This document shows, in pieces, positions 47,595-61,400 of a DNA stretch of 64,000 bases (position 1 is its first letter; every line of letters starts with the position of its first letter). This DNA comes from Myxocyprinus asiaticus (lineage: Eukaryota > Chordata > Actinopteri > Cypriniformes > Catostomidae). A model generated the notes under the pieces. The model was given only the letters and a program-made list of their open reading frames with translations. It made no database searches and was not told the origin of the DNA. The stretch is from assembly GCF_019703515.2 (NCBI RefSeq), contig NC_059382.1, positions 14,363,001 through 14,427,000 of the forward strand, given 5' to 3'. The translations under genes were made by a program, and so were the position numbers.

Positions 47595-50500
47595 GCCAGA
47601 AGACAGAAGCGATTTTTATTTTATTTTTATTTTTTATTTATTTATTTATTTTTTTCAGAAAAAGCATGAAAAAGCAGCTCATTTTGTTATTCATTCTTGT
47701 TCATTAGTGTTCACCTTGCACTAATGCTTGATCTGAGAAGACAAAAGCAATACATATTTTTTTTTTTTTTTTTTAAACATACATAACAGTAAATGTCATA
47801 CAAGTTGTGTACCAGATTAAGGGGACATGGGTTTTTTCAAATAACTTTTTAAATATTAAATTATAAAATTTAAATATTTCAAAAATGTGTCTAAAACTAT
47901 AGAGCCAAACCATTTTGTTTTAATCAACAAAAGGTTAGGTTATAGAATGGTGCCTTTTAAATGGGTTTTTTGACTATTTAAAATCTTTTTTGTTACTGAA
48001 AAGTCAAGGAACATGTTTGTCACCATATTTTGATAATGACCTGTCTATTTAATCATTTATTCCATATAGTTGTGCAACAAGATAGCAGTTGTTAGCTGGT
48101 CATATTTCCCATGTGGCTTACCATCTTTAATGAAGATGTGAAGAATTGGTATTGCATTCCCAGCTTCCAGTATAGGAAACAGCTGGCCCTTAAACACTGT
48201 GGTCATGAAATGGGGGTAATCAAGGGAGCATCCATAATCTCGAATACACTGGTGACCTTTTCCTGGACATTGCATGCAAGAGGGCAAGCCGTTGCACAAC
48301 AGGGATTAATGATTCTGTAAACACGACATGACAACAGCAGCATCTCCAATTACCAGCCAAGGGAGTCAAAAGTCATAATGGGATGATATAAACAAAGTAG
48401 CTTACACAACCATGTGCTTAACAGGCTGGAGGTGTTTCTTTGATAAGGCTTTAATTCTGTGTTGTCAGAAGAAAGAATGGAGAGGAACACAGAATGTGAT
48501 ATAATGTAACTTACGCCTGTTTTACATCACACGCCGGAGCAGCACGTGAGCCGAGCTGAAGCAGTGCGTCATGACAACTTTCGGAGCAAACAACGCTTGT
48601 GCTTTTACACCAACAGCGTTTCTCCGGCAGAAACTGCAGCACTCTATACAGAAAATAAAGTTATAAAAACGTTATCATGAGTGAGTATTGATAAGTATTA
48701 CAAACTTAAAATCGTCATGAAATCTTATCGACATGATGCTAGTGAAGGGGTGGATTCACCCCTGTCTCCTCAGCCTATTGATGAGTTGAGTACATTCAAT
48801 AGTAATTGTTATAATCAAAAGCTGGATAAGGGCTGAGTCTCAGTGAGTGTGTCTCAACCTTGAGAGAAAAGATAGCCTATGCTGTGTTCTGTCAAATGAT
48901 GTCATTGGAGGGATTGTTTGTAGTTTTGAGATTCATGTGACTAAGTCAAAGGAACTGGACGGCAGTTTATCTCTAGAGAAGACGCACTTCTGACCCATTT
49001 CTGCTTACCACCTTGACTTAGTGTTTTAAAAATATAATCTTTTGAATGATTGCATTCACGTAGTTAAACAGAACATCATGTTTGTAAGATTTCTAGAATT
49101 GTTTTTACTGTTCACCTATCAGATCTCCGAACTCATAAGAGATTATGTAAATTCATTACATATGCCTATAATTACTGTTATTTCTGTAATCTAATATAGT
49201 TCGAGGTTAGATCCTCAACTCATTTTCACTTTCTGTCTATTGCCTTTGGAAATCAGTAAACTCTCTCTGTTGACTGAAACTTCAACTCTGACTCCTGGTC
49301 ATCACTGAATGCACTGCTCTCTTTACTGGGTATAACTGTATTTCCTTACACTGATGTAATCGATGTTGTCTTGTAGCGTTATTTCATGTAGTGACAGGCA
49401 GCCAACATAAGCTCTGCTCATTTCAAACATAATTTAGTGGAAAGTGGAGGGGGAGGACGATGGGATGAATGTTGTTTTGCAACAGAGGACAGTTTGATCT
49501 CTCAGTTTGGCTCAATCACACTTAATAATATTGTCAGGAATAAGTAATTATGCACAACCAATGAATAGCGATATATCTTTTTTCAAACAGCATTCAAAAC
49601 ATTTAAGTGTTGAGTACTTTACAAAAAGGACACACTTCCAAGAATATTAACTCACCATCTGCAACAACAGCTGAGGTAAATGCAAGATCCCATACTTTTT
49701 CCATTAATAAATCCTTCTGAAAAGTAAGCTGAAGGTAACAGAGCACTTTGTTTCTCCACAAAGTCTTATGTCATCCATCGTCAATACAAATCTGAGATAA
49801 GTTCTGAAGTTACCGACCACATGTGGCGTCACATGCATTTATTTTTCTGTTAGCACTCGGCTATTTATATGGGTATTGATGTAAATCCTTTAGACCTGTG
49901 CTCTATATTACATTATAGTGTAGGCAGTTTTATTTTGTTTGTTTTTATCATTTCATTTTATTTTCATACGAGCTGTAAATATTACAAAAACCCACTTGAC
50001 TACAAATATATGCTTATTCTGTGCAATATCTACTTTTATCTTTTATCAATATCTACAGTATCTTCATGACTCCATCAACACTGCACTGTCCCTTTAATTC
50101 AGCTTGAGCTGAATTTTAATTCAGTCAGCGGCAGCGCCGAATCTTCCATCTCCCAATTCTCTCATCATTTACTCACCCTAATGCCATTCCAGATGTGTAT
50201 GATTTCTTTCTTCTGCAGAACACAAAGATACTTAGCAGAATATTTCAGCTCTGTATGTCCATACAGTGCAAGTGAATGGTGACTAAAACTCTGAAGTTCC
50301 AAAAAGCATGCAAAGGCATCAGAAAGGTAATCCATATCATGACTTGAGTGGGTCAGTCCATGTCTTCTGAAGTGATCTAATGGGGTGTGAACTGACCAAA
50401 ATGTATCTCCTTTTACACTGTACATCTTGCCATTGGAGTTTCTAGGCACGATCATGATTTCAAGCTCGAATACACCTCCTTGTGCTTGACGCATGTGTAG

Positions 50501-53500
50501 AGTGCTAGATGGTGCTATAGTGTAACCAAACATAAAATCGTGTCACCAAAGAGACTGCTGATATCAAGATGTATAGTGAAAAAGGAGTTATATTTTAGTC
50601 TATTTTCACCCAGACCTGACTGGATCACTTCAGTATACATGGATTATACCACTGGAGTCTTATGGATTACTTTTATACAGCATCTATGTGCTTTTTGAGC
50701 TTCAAAGTTTTGGTCACTTTTCACATGCATTATATTTACCTACAGAGCTGAGATATTCTTCTAAAAATCTTCATTTGTGTTCTGCAGAAGAAAGAAAGTC
50801 ACACACATCGGGGATGGAATGAGTGTGAGTATACGATGAGAGAATTTTCATTTTTGGGTAAACTTTTACTTTAAGGAGATAGAAGTGTGTAGAGCTGCAT
50901 TCTGTCATTTTTTGGTTGTTGAAACTTGAAATAGTTTTTCAGATCCCAGCTTAATGTGTAGAGACAACGATAGAATGTGTAGGTTGATTTCCCTGAAAAG
51001 TGTAGGCCTAGCATATTTACATGCGCTGTAATAATCGAGCTACAATGGGTTTTTGCATTGTCAAGCTACAGTCTTCATTTCTCTGTCAAGGATAAATGAC
51101 ACAATTGCCTCATTATAACCTCGGTTTTTTTTTTTAAATCTTTTTCTTTTTTTAAGAATAGGAGGGATTTTTTGTGGTTTTGCAACATTATGCCACAAAT
51201 ACTGTCAATTGAGCTTAAAGGGATAGTTCACCCAGAAATATGTATGTGTATAACTTTCTTCTGCAGAACACAAACTAAGATTTTTAGAACAATGTTTCAG
51301 CTCTGTAGATCCATACAATGCAAGTGAATGGGTGCCAAAATTTTGATGCTCCAAAGAGCACATAAAGGCATCATAAGTAATCCATAAAACTCCAGTGTTT
51401 TAATCCATGTCTTCAGAAGTGTTATGATAGCTGTGGGTGAGAAACAGATCTATATTTAAGTCCTTTTTTGCTAAAATTTATTCTCCCTGCCCAGTAGGGG
51501 ACGATATGCATGAAGAATGTGAATCACCAAAAACACAAGAAGAAGAATGTGAAAGTTAAAGTGGAGATTAACTGAGCAGGGAGGAGAGTTTATAGTTTAA
51601 AAAAAGACTTAAATATTGATCAGTTTCTCACCCACACCTATCATATTGCTTCTGAAGACTGATTTAACCACTGGAGTCTTATGGATTACTTTAATATTGA
51701 TTTATGTGATTTTAGGAGCTTCAGCATTTTGGCACCCATTCACTTGCATTGTATTAGGGCTGGGCGATATGTCTTAAAAAATTATATCTCTATATTTTTC
51801 AGCCTATTGACAATATTCGATATATATCTCGATAATTATGTATTTGCTCCAAATATTGCTCAAAAGTTTTTGGGTTTTCAGAGGAACCATCATTTCATCC
51901 AAACAGCCATTGTAGCCAAGTAGATTAAATATTTTAAAGACATTAAATAAAAATCTAATAATTAGTTGTTTATTAAATAAACACGAGGGAGAATGAATTT
52001 CAATCATTTTCATTGATATGCTCTTTATATTTATATTTCCTACACAATGATACATAGTAGCTTAATAAAAAGCATTATTTACCTTCAAATGTTTTTACTG
52101 TGCAAAGCTACTTTACTGACTTATTTCTGAAACCCCAGTTGAACATTGCATAATACTAAATTATTACTGTGGGACACGTCAGGTTGATTATTATAATGTA
52201 ATGCTGAATTATCATTATTATTCTTATTACATTTGCGTTATACAAAAGTAATATATTTCTGTCCTGTTTACTTCATCTTCACCTGGGTCTTTTATTTTGA
52301 CACCGAAAGTGCTGCTATATTTACTTAAATTTTACAAGGAGCTTTTATTTCGACACAGAAAAGGCAGTGTGTATTTGACAGTTTACAATGTTCTGCATTT
52401 CCTTAAACACTGTAATCTCCTTTTCTGTTATACGATGCCATGTTTGTAGATTTGTATAATAACTTGTAGTGATTAATAATGTTTCGAACTGCGCAAGTGC
52501 TTGAACCTGCATTGCTTTGATTTCACAATGCACGAGAACTGATCTGAGAGCGCCGTCATGCACGTGCACACAGATCAGCACGTCACCGGTTTGTTTTTAA
52601 TCACACACAGACCGTGTTTATCTGTCTTTAAATCACAGCCTTTTGTAAGATTAATAATCACATGACCAACTCACCATTTTAATGTTATTTTGATTAATTG
52701 TGCAGCCTTGAAGGATCGTGAAATTAGTCTACTGATCCACTCTTTATGAAACTTAATGGCCAAATTAAAACACATTAAAATTATCGCGATATTCACGATA
52801 TTGGTCAATTTTACATCGTCAGCAAAATGATCTCGATTATATTGTTAATATTCAATATATTGCCCAGTCCTACATTGTATGGACCAAAAGAGCTGACAAA
52901 TTCTTCTAAAAAAAATCTTCATTTAAGTTCAGCAGATGAAAGGAAGTCATACACATCTGGGATGGCATAAGGGCGATTAAATTATGAGAGAATTTTCATT
53001 TTTGGGTGAACTGTTCCTTTAACTTTTACAGAACCCGGTTGGTTGCGCTTAACTTGTATTGAACCCAGAACATTTCTTTAACAAGCAGTGTAAATAGGTT
53101 AAAGTGAACCACTGACCAGTATCTCACTTTTGACTCCCTGCTGTCTGACTTTGTTGAGCTGCAGTTGCTAACCACACTGACTGATGCTTATGTATGAAAC
53201 CCAGACATGTCTATCACTGTGCTATGGCAAAATATGCAAATGTGAACTTCCGCTTTAAAGCCATCGGGCAAATATCTTGATGAAGTTAAAAACTCTAGTT
53301 ATTAAAGATAATTCAACTTCACACAAAAATTACAATTCTGTCATTAATTCACCCATGTTTTTGTGATATTCACCCACAAACAAGCCAGCAGCTTCTAAGT
53401 TGTTTAAGCCAGGCTTGCTGAATTTATTTTTCTACCCTGATCGGATCTTCCTTTTAAACCTTGGCTATTTATAGAGCCTCTAGACTGCCCGTGGAAAACA

Positions 53501-56500
53501 ACAGTCTGATCAGAAGGATGCACTTCAGTCCACTCCAGACTCGAGATCGCAGAGCTGAGATCGTGTTCCGCGCTGCGCTGTATCGTTGCGCAGGAGTCTG
53601 ATGTGTCGTTTGTCTGTAGAGCCCTGAGTGGAGCCCTTCCTGAAGCACATGTTAGCAGCTCCTCCTTCTCTCATTTCAAGTGTTAGTGCGCCGCACAGCA
53701 CTTCATACAGAGTGCGTCTGTGTGTGTTATGTGTGGGTCACCGGCCCATGCAAGAGCAAATACACATGTGAATTATGATTTTAGACGTTTTCATTTTTTT
53801 TATTTTATTTTTTTTATGTTTGTTTACTAAGTTTTATCGCGTTTAAAATAAACTTTTGTTTTTATTATCATTTAAAAGATACGCTATTTTAAAGGCCACA
53901 TTGGTGTCGTTTTAAGGCCTTATGGATGGAGTAAATTTTTTATTTTTTTTACTATTTTTACTGACTGGACGTATTTCACACCCGGTTTTGGGCACCCAAG
54001 TCGCTTGAGTTTGTAAGAGTCACCCTCCGTTTATTGCTAAAGGGTTTTTGTTTTTTATTTCTTGTGGGGGATATCATGGCTGTTTGAGTGGTGAGTGGTC
54101 TAGCTGAGGATATCCGGCCACTGTCCGGCTGCCGAGTCCTCCGTCATGACCCTGGAGAGTGTGGCGGTAACAGAGGGCTCCTCTGCCCGGGGATTCTGCT
54201 CCTGCTGCGGGGCGAAAATCGTGCCGTACTTCTCCGACAACGCCGTCGCTTCCCAAAACCAGATCAACCAGCTGTAAGTTAAACTCTGTGTTTATCTCAT
54301 AATTATGTAGATTAATCACAGCATTTATGGGAACAGTTGTCACTTTCTCCATCTCTAGATGCATCTCTAAGCCTAATTTATTAGGTGCGATTTGTTTTTA
54401 TTACCGCACTGATATACTTAAGCAAGACTTTTATCTTCCCCATAGAGTTATTAAAGGGGAGCTGCATGCAGTGACGGTAAAATACACTGCGAAATAATCA
54501 CTTCTCATCAGAAATCAGAAAAGGATGTGTTTCTCAAGCTTTAATGACGTAACAATGTGTTGTGAAATTCACATTTACAATTTTGACTCACTGACCCTAA
54601 CCTTGCCGCACCTTTTTACAAGAACCATATAAAGTCATTGAAATATTGTTTTGGTTTTATGTAGCAATAGTTTTGAGGAAGCCAACTTTCTCAGAGGAAA
54701 CTCTAGGAACTGGGCTGTTTTTCTGGTTGAACCTGGTATTACAAAATGTATTAACTTTTGCATACCCTATATATGTAGGTCCTTACCCTTGAATTGATCG
54801 GTGTGGGGTTTTTTAATTGCTGCTTTTTTTTATTATTTTATTTTTATTTCAGCTTAATCATAGTTTTATTTTATTGTAAGGTTCTTAAAGAGACAGTTCA
54901 CCCAAATGTAAGTGCTGGGATCCACCTTTTTCCTGAATGCAGAAGTGTTCTATGTTTCATAACGGAAGCATGTTTTCGGGTCTCCAGTGTTTTCATTCGC
55001 ATCGACATTTTTAAAAAAAATTTTTATAGATAATGTGATGTTTAGTGTATTACATTTTTAAAAATTGCTCAATAAAAATTTTTTCCTCCATAGTGACAAT
55101 ACTTCACAGAGTCGCAATGACCGTCTTTTGCCAGTGCCTCACAGGTCAAAGTTTAAGGATTGGGCAGATGACATGAAGCGATGGCCTGAGGTTAATTATG
55201 TTAAGCATGAACAAATTTTTACTCCAACTAAGGGACCGTTTACACGACAACATTTTCAACTAAAAACGGAAAACTTTTTATGCGTTTTGGCTGTTCGTTT
55301 ACACGACAACGGCGTTTTGGGGCCTGAAAACGCAGACTTTCGAAAACAGGTTTCAAAGTGCAAGTTTTTGAAAACGATGCCGTTATCGTCTCCGTGTAAA
55401 CATACAAAAACGCGAATTTGTGAAAACTATGACGTCATGCGCACGTGTATTACATGTTCAGTCTATAGGCGAGTATTTCAAAACAACGCGTGAGACATTC
55501 AAAACTGCAATGACGGACTACAGGACTGTGTTTGTGCTGCTCAAGAATTTGAGTTTATTGACGCTTCTCCAGCAAAGTAATTGTAGTAATAAAGCAACCT
55601 CATCATCCGTCCAGACAAAATTGCTCTGCTTTATTGTTTGTATTCATCACTCTGTGGAAGAATGCTTATATGCACAGGCGCATAGTGTTTCTTTACATCG
55701 CCAACTACTGGCCTGGCATGCATAATACAGCCTTTTTAGTCGTTTTCGTGGATCCGTGTGAACGGGGATCATTTTGACAACTTTGTCGTCTGTACGTGAA
55801 ACTTTTCAAAAATGCAAAGGAAAAGTTTTCCGTTTTTAGTACATCATTGTCGTGTAAACGTACCCTAACACTTAAAATGGTGGTTGTTCTTCATCTGGAT
55901 CGCTCGTTTCAGTAGTTTTTACATTGCTTCTTATGGAGAGTGGAACCAGAAAACAGTCCAGCTTCAATCGGAGTCCTCATGGTGCGGCCCAACGGTGGGT
56001 CAAGAAAACAGTGGCACTCCTGTTTGAGACAGTGAAAAAACAGCGAGATGCGGTGCAGTGGTCAAAAACGCAAAAAGCAAATTCAGTGTTTGAACGGCCC
56101 TTTCACGGGATAGTTCATCCAAAATGAAAATTTTTCAGTCGAGGTCTGTTCCTCACACAAAGCTATAATATGGCTTTAGAAGACTTTTTTAAGCTTGACA
56201 GCCACTGTTCAACATTCACTGTATGGAAAAGAGCTGCCTGGGCAATTAACTAAATATATCGTTTTCTGTTCCATGAAAATCATGCCAAGATTGCAAGTGA
56301 TGATGTATCTCAAAACAAACTTAATTGAAGCAGCATGGTCCCACTGCACAACTCTTGCGTCAAACCAAATCAAAATTTGATTTGAATGAGATTTTCACTC
56401 ACATTTGCATAACCTGTTTGGTTTAACTTTTTTACAGTAATGGGTACCTTGTTTCGACCACAGCTTTTTGCATGTCTCAAAGACCCCAGTCAGCTTGAAA

Positions 56501-58427
56501 CAGCAAAATGAACAGCGTGTACCAAATCCAATTGCTGTGCACCCCAGCTGAGTGTGAAATCTTTAGAGTCAGTTCTTTTATGTTTCAGTGCATAGAACTG
56601 TGATTTGCGACTCTTTCTATAGACTGACTGAGCAGTCGCCTGACATCAGTCAATACTGTTACAGCATCATCCATTTTCTTCCCTATGCAGAGGAATCAGC
56701 ATTGAGGTTATTCACCCTGCTAGACTTCAGATGTGTAAATAAATAAGACTCAATCACCACAGTGAAGTTCTGTTTTTGCAAATTCTTTGTTTGCATCACC
56801 TATTGCTTTCTTGTTCACTGACACCTTAAACAGGCCATGTTACCAACAGCAAATATGTAGACTTCGATTTTTGTTAGTTTTTTTTGTAAAGCTTAACTCG
56901 CAGCTAGTTTTTATTTGTATCAATCTGTCAGACAGGGCAAAAGGTACCTGATCGGAAACCCCATGCTGAAATTGCACCATGTAAAATTATCTTCCTCATA
57001 CTGGACACTGCCTCAAAGAAACACAGATGAGCTAAGAATAGATTTGTGTTTGTCTGCAAACTCTAATGATTAACACGGAAATTACAGGTGTAAGTTACGA
57101 GAAGGAAGTGTTGTTTTAAACTTGCAGTGTGAAACATGATTGTTGTACCAGTCGTTGCTTCATACACCCAGTGACGTACTTGCAAGCACGTGTCTTGGTG
57201 GACTAATTCCATGTTAAGTCAGATATGAGAACTTAATAGGCTTAAGGGTTTTTGTTGTAATAGGAAAGTCACTCACAGTTCTTTTGAAATATGGCATAAA
57301 CATAATTTGCTTTGGTGAAATCGCTTCCTCTAAGAAGCACTGGAAGATGGTGTTGAAACATCAGCATATAGCTGAGATAATGCTATAAATGCACATTTCT
57401 GTTGAGTGCTGGGTGTGTTAGATAAAATATTTTCTAAAGTACAAGGAATTTGGCATGAAAAGCTAGTTTCAAACACATCCATTGACTGCTGCTAGCCATG
57501 TTTATTTATCCCTCCTCTCTTCCTCAGTATAGTCAGCATGACTTTAATTGGGCACCCATGTGGGCCTATCAGAATGTAGGACCGTATCTGAACTAGAATA
57601 GTGCCTCAATGTCTTGTTTAATTAAAAAAAACTAGGCCTGTAGTATCAAAATTGAGCTCTAGTGGATCATTTAACCTCTCTATCTCATCATATTTATAAC
57701 TATATTTCTCTGTGTTAGTGGCAAGGGACCTAATTTGTATTTCATAAGGTGACAGAATTCTCTCTCTCTCTCTCTCTCTCTGTCTGTCTGTCTGTCTGTC
57801 TGTATCAGGCCTTCTGCCTGGACCTATATTTATCTCTTCTCTAGTGAGAGAGTGACTAATATGGCCAGGGACAGGTGGGGGTCAGACATCTCTCAGTTTG
57901 TTGCATGGCTCTCAGAGGCCCCTTACATAGTGATGATTGTGTCTGTGCCCTAACAAGTACTGTCCAGTGCTACATGCCAAAAGATGACCCTCCCACCCTC
58001 TTTTCTCTCTCTCTCTCCCTATGCATGGTGTAGACAAGTGCAGACAGGACATGTCTGACTCATCAGAGTTTTTTATTGTATTTTTTCTCCTGTATGAATG
58101 TACATATCTGCCTCGGTGAAATGCCACCAGGTGGAAATTGCATTGGATGGCCCCAGTGCCTTCTCTCTGCTCCCTGAACATGGATACTGTGCTACGTTTG
58201 CTGCAAAAATCCACCTGGTTCAGTCCTCTGGGTCCTGTTCCTGAGCTTTTGGTGTATTGCAGACTGCATGTACACTATTTGAAGTCTTGATCAGTTCATG
58301 CAGGATAAATGTTTAATTGTTGAAGTTGAATCAGTGTCACAAAATATGAGGTATATGAGTAAAGTCTGCTGCCAGCATTAGATCGCTATACAGCAGAGAA
58401 TTCGAAATCTCTAGTGGAATAAGACAA

Positions 58428-58458
<31 letters not shown>

Positions 58459-61400
58459 ACCCCTTTATACATCTTTTTTGCCTATTTCATGAGCCTTTTT
58501 GTAAGTCTGAGTTGTGAATGACTGGTGCTGAGTGTTCATGACACTTGAAGCAGACACTTTGAGTTACTGGTTTTGACTTTCCCTAATAATCGGACCCATG
58601 ACCTTGGTGTTGCAATCCAGGTTCTACCAGTTGAAGTACAGAAATGCGTTTGCAAGCTTTCTTTCATCCTTAATTTCCTTCAAAGGATCTTCTACTGTCA
58701 TGTTTGGTTACATTAGATGACATACAGTAGCTACCAACACTGTAAAAGTCCTGCATTTATTCACCCTGACGTTTATTTTTGGGTGTGTAAAATTAGCCAC
58801 TACCCTGAATCAGCCTTCAGCTAGGATCCTCTCGAGTGCTGATAGTTGATGCTATGGGTTTCAAGAAAGGCTATGAGAGTTTGGAAAGTGGGAGAGTAAG
58901 AAAATAACTTCTCACTTATTTTGGCTTGTTTTCTCAGACGGTTTTCAATAAACCCTCAAATTCCCATTCCTCTCTCCCTGACATTTTTTCTCTCTTTTGG
59001 CATGTGTGTTGAGTTCCTATCTTTAAAAGGTATCTACAAAAGCAATCAAAATGGTTGGTAAGGTTGACTTTTATCAAGCTTTTTTCAACCTTTTAATTTG
59101 TCTGCTGACAGCATGCTTTGTTTTGACTAAGACATTTTGGTAAATAAATAAAGGTAAAACCATTTCGGAAAGGTTCTGTCTTAAAATGTATCCCCTTTAA
59201 AGCACTGCCGCTACAGCCATTCACTTTCAGACGAATGTCTTGCATCACCACTGTGTTGCATCTCACATTGTTTTTAGAGCATCCCACGATGAGGGTTGCA
59301 TTTTAAAGACTAAAAAAGATGCAGAGTTTGCTTAAAAATAGTCCAACTTAAAAAATTATAATCGGAAAACATGTTTTATAGCAAAAAAAAAAAGTCCTTT
59401 TTAGTTGTTTTTAAATGAAAGATTGCGTCTTATATATATACACCCCCCCCCATTTAAATAAATAAATATATATATAGATGTTTGGCACATCCCTACCGCA
59501 AGGCATCTCTCATGCATGTTTGACCCAGCTGTAAAAGTGACTGACAGTGAGTTAGACAGAGAAAAATGGAGAGGAGAGAGGGAGGAAACAGCTGGGTCAG
59601 GGGTGACTGGGATATGAGCTCAACAGAGTGTTTTTTTTTTTTGGTTTTTTTTCTCGGGGCGTGACTTCCCTGTGCTTCTTGCATTCCCTCCTATTCTACA
59701 ATCCTTCCTCCCCTGAAATCCTGAGAGTGGATGTTGACCAAGGGCTTGCTTTTCTGCAGAATAACCCTAATTCCTCACAAGTAATTACTTGGAGGGTGAA
59801 TATTTATTTATTTATTTTTTGTCAGATGTGGAAAGTCCAAAGCCTGTGCCATATTATACAGTAGCAGTATTTTTTATTTATTTTTTTCTGAGAGGGGCCT
59901 CTAGTCTCTAAGTTAAAGGTAGTACATGATAGCTGTTACAGGTCACATGTCTCTGTTGTTGAGCCATTGCCGGGCAGAGGCCACGGGCACACAGATGAAA
60001 AACAACTTCATAGTGAGTTCTGGAAACAACCTCTCTCTCATGCACGCACGTCCCAGCCTGAGCCTCCTCGCTTCTTTTACAATGTCAGTTTGAGGTCTAA
60101 AATTGCACCCATAATAGTAGTGATGGTGTAAAGCCAAAAACATAATCTGTAAAAATATATAAAGTGCTGAAACGCTGATGCAAATGCTTGGCGGTCCCAT
60201 TGTACATACTTACAATGCATTCTTACATTACTGTGGCAGTAACAAACCTAGCAAAATAGTTACTTCCAAATATCTTGTTATCCAAGATTCTCTTCAAACT
60301 GTTGCTCTGCCATAATGGGAGTTGACCTGAAAAAGAGAACTGGAGACCATACAAGACAGTTTACACTAATTTCTGCCATGGCATCCCTTGTGGCAATACT
60401 GAGATTGCAACATGTAGTTGCGTTGTGTTATGAGTTGTGTTGACACTTCAGAACACAAAAATGCTTAAAATCGAGGGTGCGTAGTTGGATTGGGTTCACA
60501 TATTTGCACATCAGGCAGTCAAGGTTTAGCTGAAATTTGAACTGTTTGATCTGAGCAGTTTTGTTTTTCTTTTTGCAGGGTTTTAACTTTGGTATATGTA
60601 TAATATGTTATAACAGTATGCCTCTCTCTCTTTTTCATCAGTATTAGTGACAACTTCCTTACAGTCAAAGGCGCCGCCCTCTTCCTCCCGCGTGGAAATG
60701 ACTCCTCCACTTCTGTTGTACCCCGCATCACACAGCGGCAAAACAAACACACAGGTATGAAATCAGGTATACTTCGTTTTCTGCATTCTGTATTGGATCA
60801 CACCCGATCGGCCATGTTGCCTTGCAAAGTATGCTCTTTTGACCATGAGCGAATATGAACGTGTTCGGCGCATGCACACTATGACTTATTTGTGGTACTC
60901 TTATAGTACAGTCAACGACAGGCACATTCGCAGATGATTCGCACAGACGCTGACTGTCCACGTGTTAGGATAATCTGGGCCACACGCCTAGACAGTTCGT
61001 GCTAACTGTGCTGATGATGAAATTTGCATCACGCATACTTTGTGCATTCCGATTAGCAACGTGGACAACTAAAGTATACTTTGGCTTTCAGGGCAAAATT
61101 AAAAATATATGAATATCATTGTATTAGATACCGAAATATTACACCAAATGGTATTTATTTTAAAGACAGTTGGCACAAATATTCCAACCAGGATATTTCA
61201 CAAAAGATATTTGTTCAAAATCAAAATATTCGGGCACTTCCTGGTTGTCGAACTTAGTGAAACATGTCCACAGTTATGTGATTAACTACACCTGTGCTTA
61301 CTCTGATAGGACATCTGTGAGATCTTTAGCGGAATATCCACTCAGACTACCCTGGGACCTGTTGGTTAAAAGTAATTCCAAAAATGGCGTGAAGTTCTTA

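Noticed and set aside
48057..48299. 80-codon minus-strand frame ([20 protein letters not shown]...)
   Set aside because: No domain recognised; short, no splice borders and no neighbouring coding signal.
54088..54282. Forward open frame overlapping ssh2 exon b in another phase
   Set aside because: Its frame does not join to 60642, whereas the MTLESVAV frame does.
54074..54364. 96-codon minus-strand open frame over ssh2 exon b
   Set aside because: Antisense shadow of a GC-rich exon.
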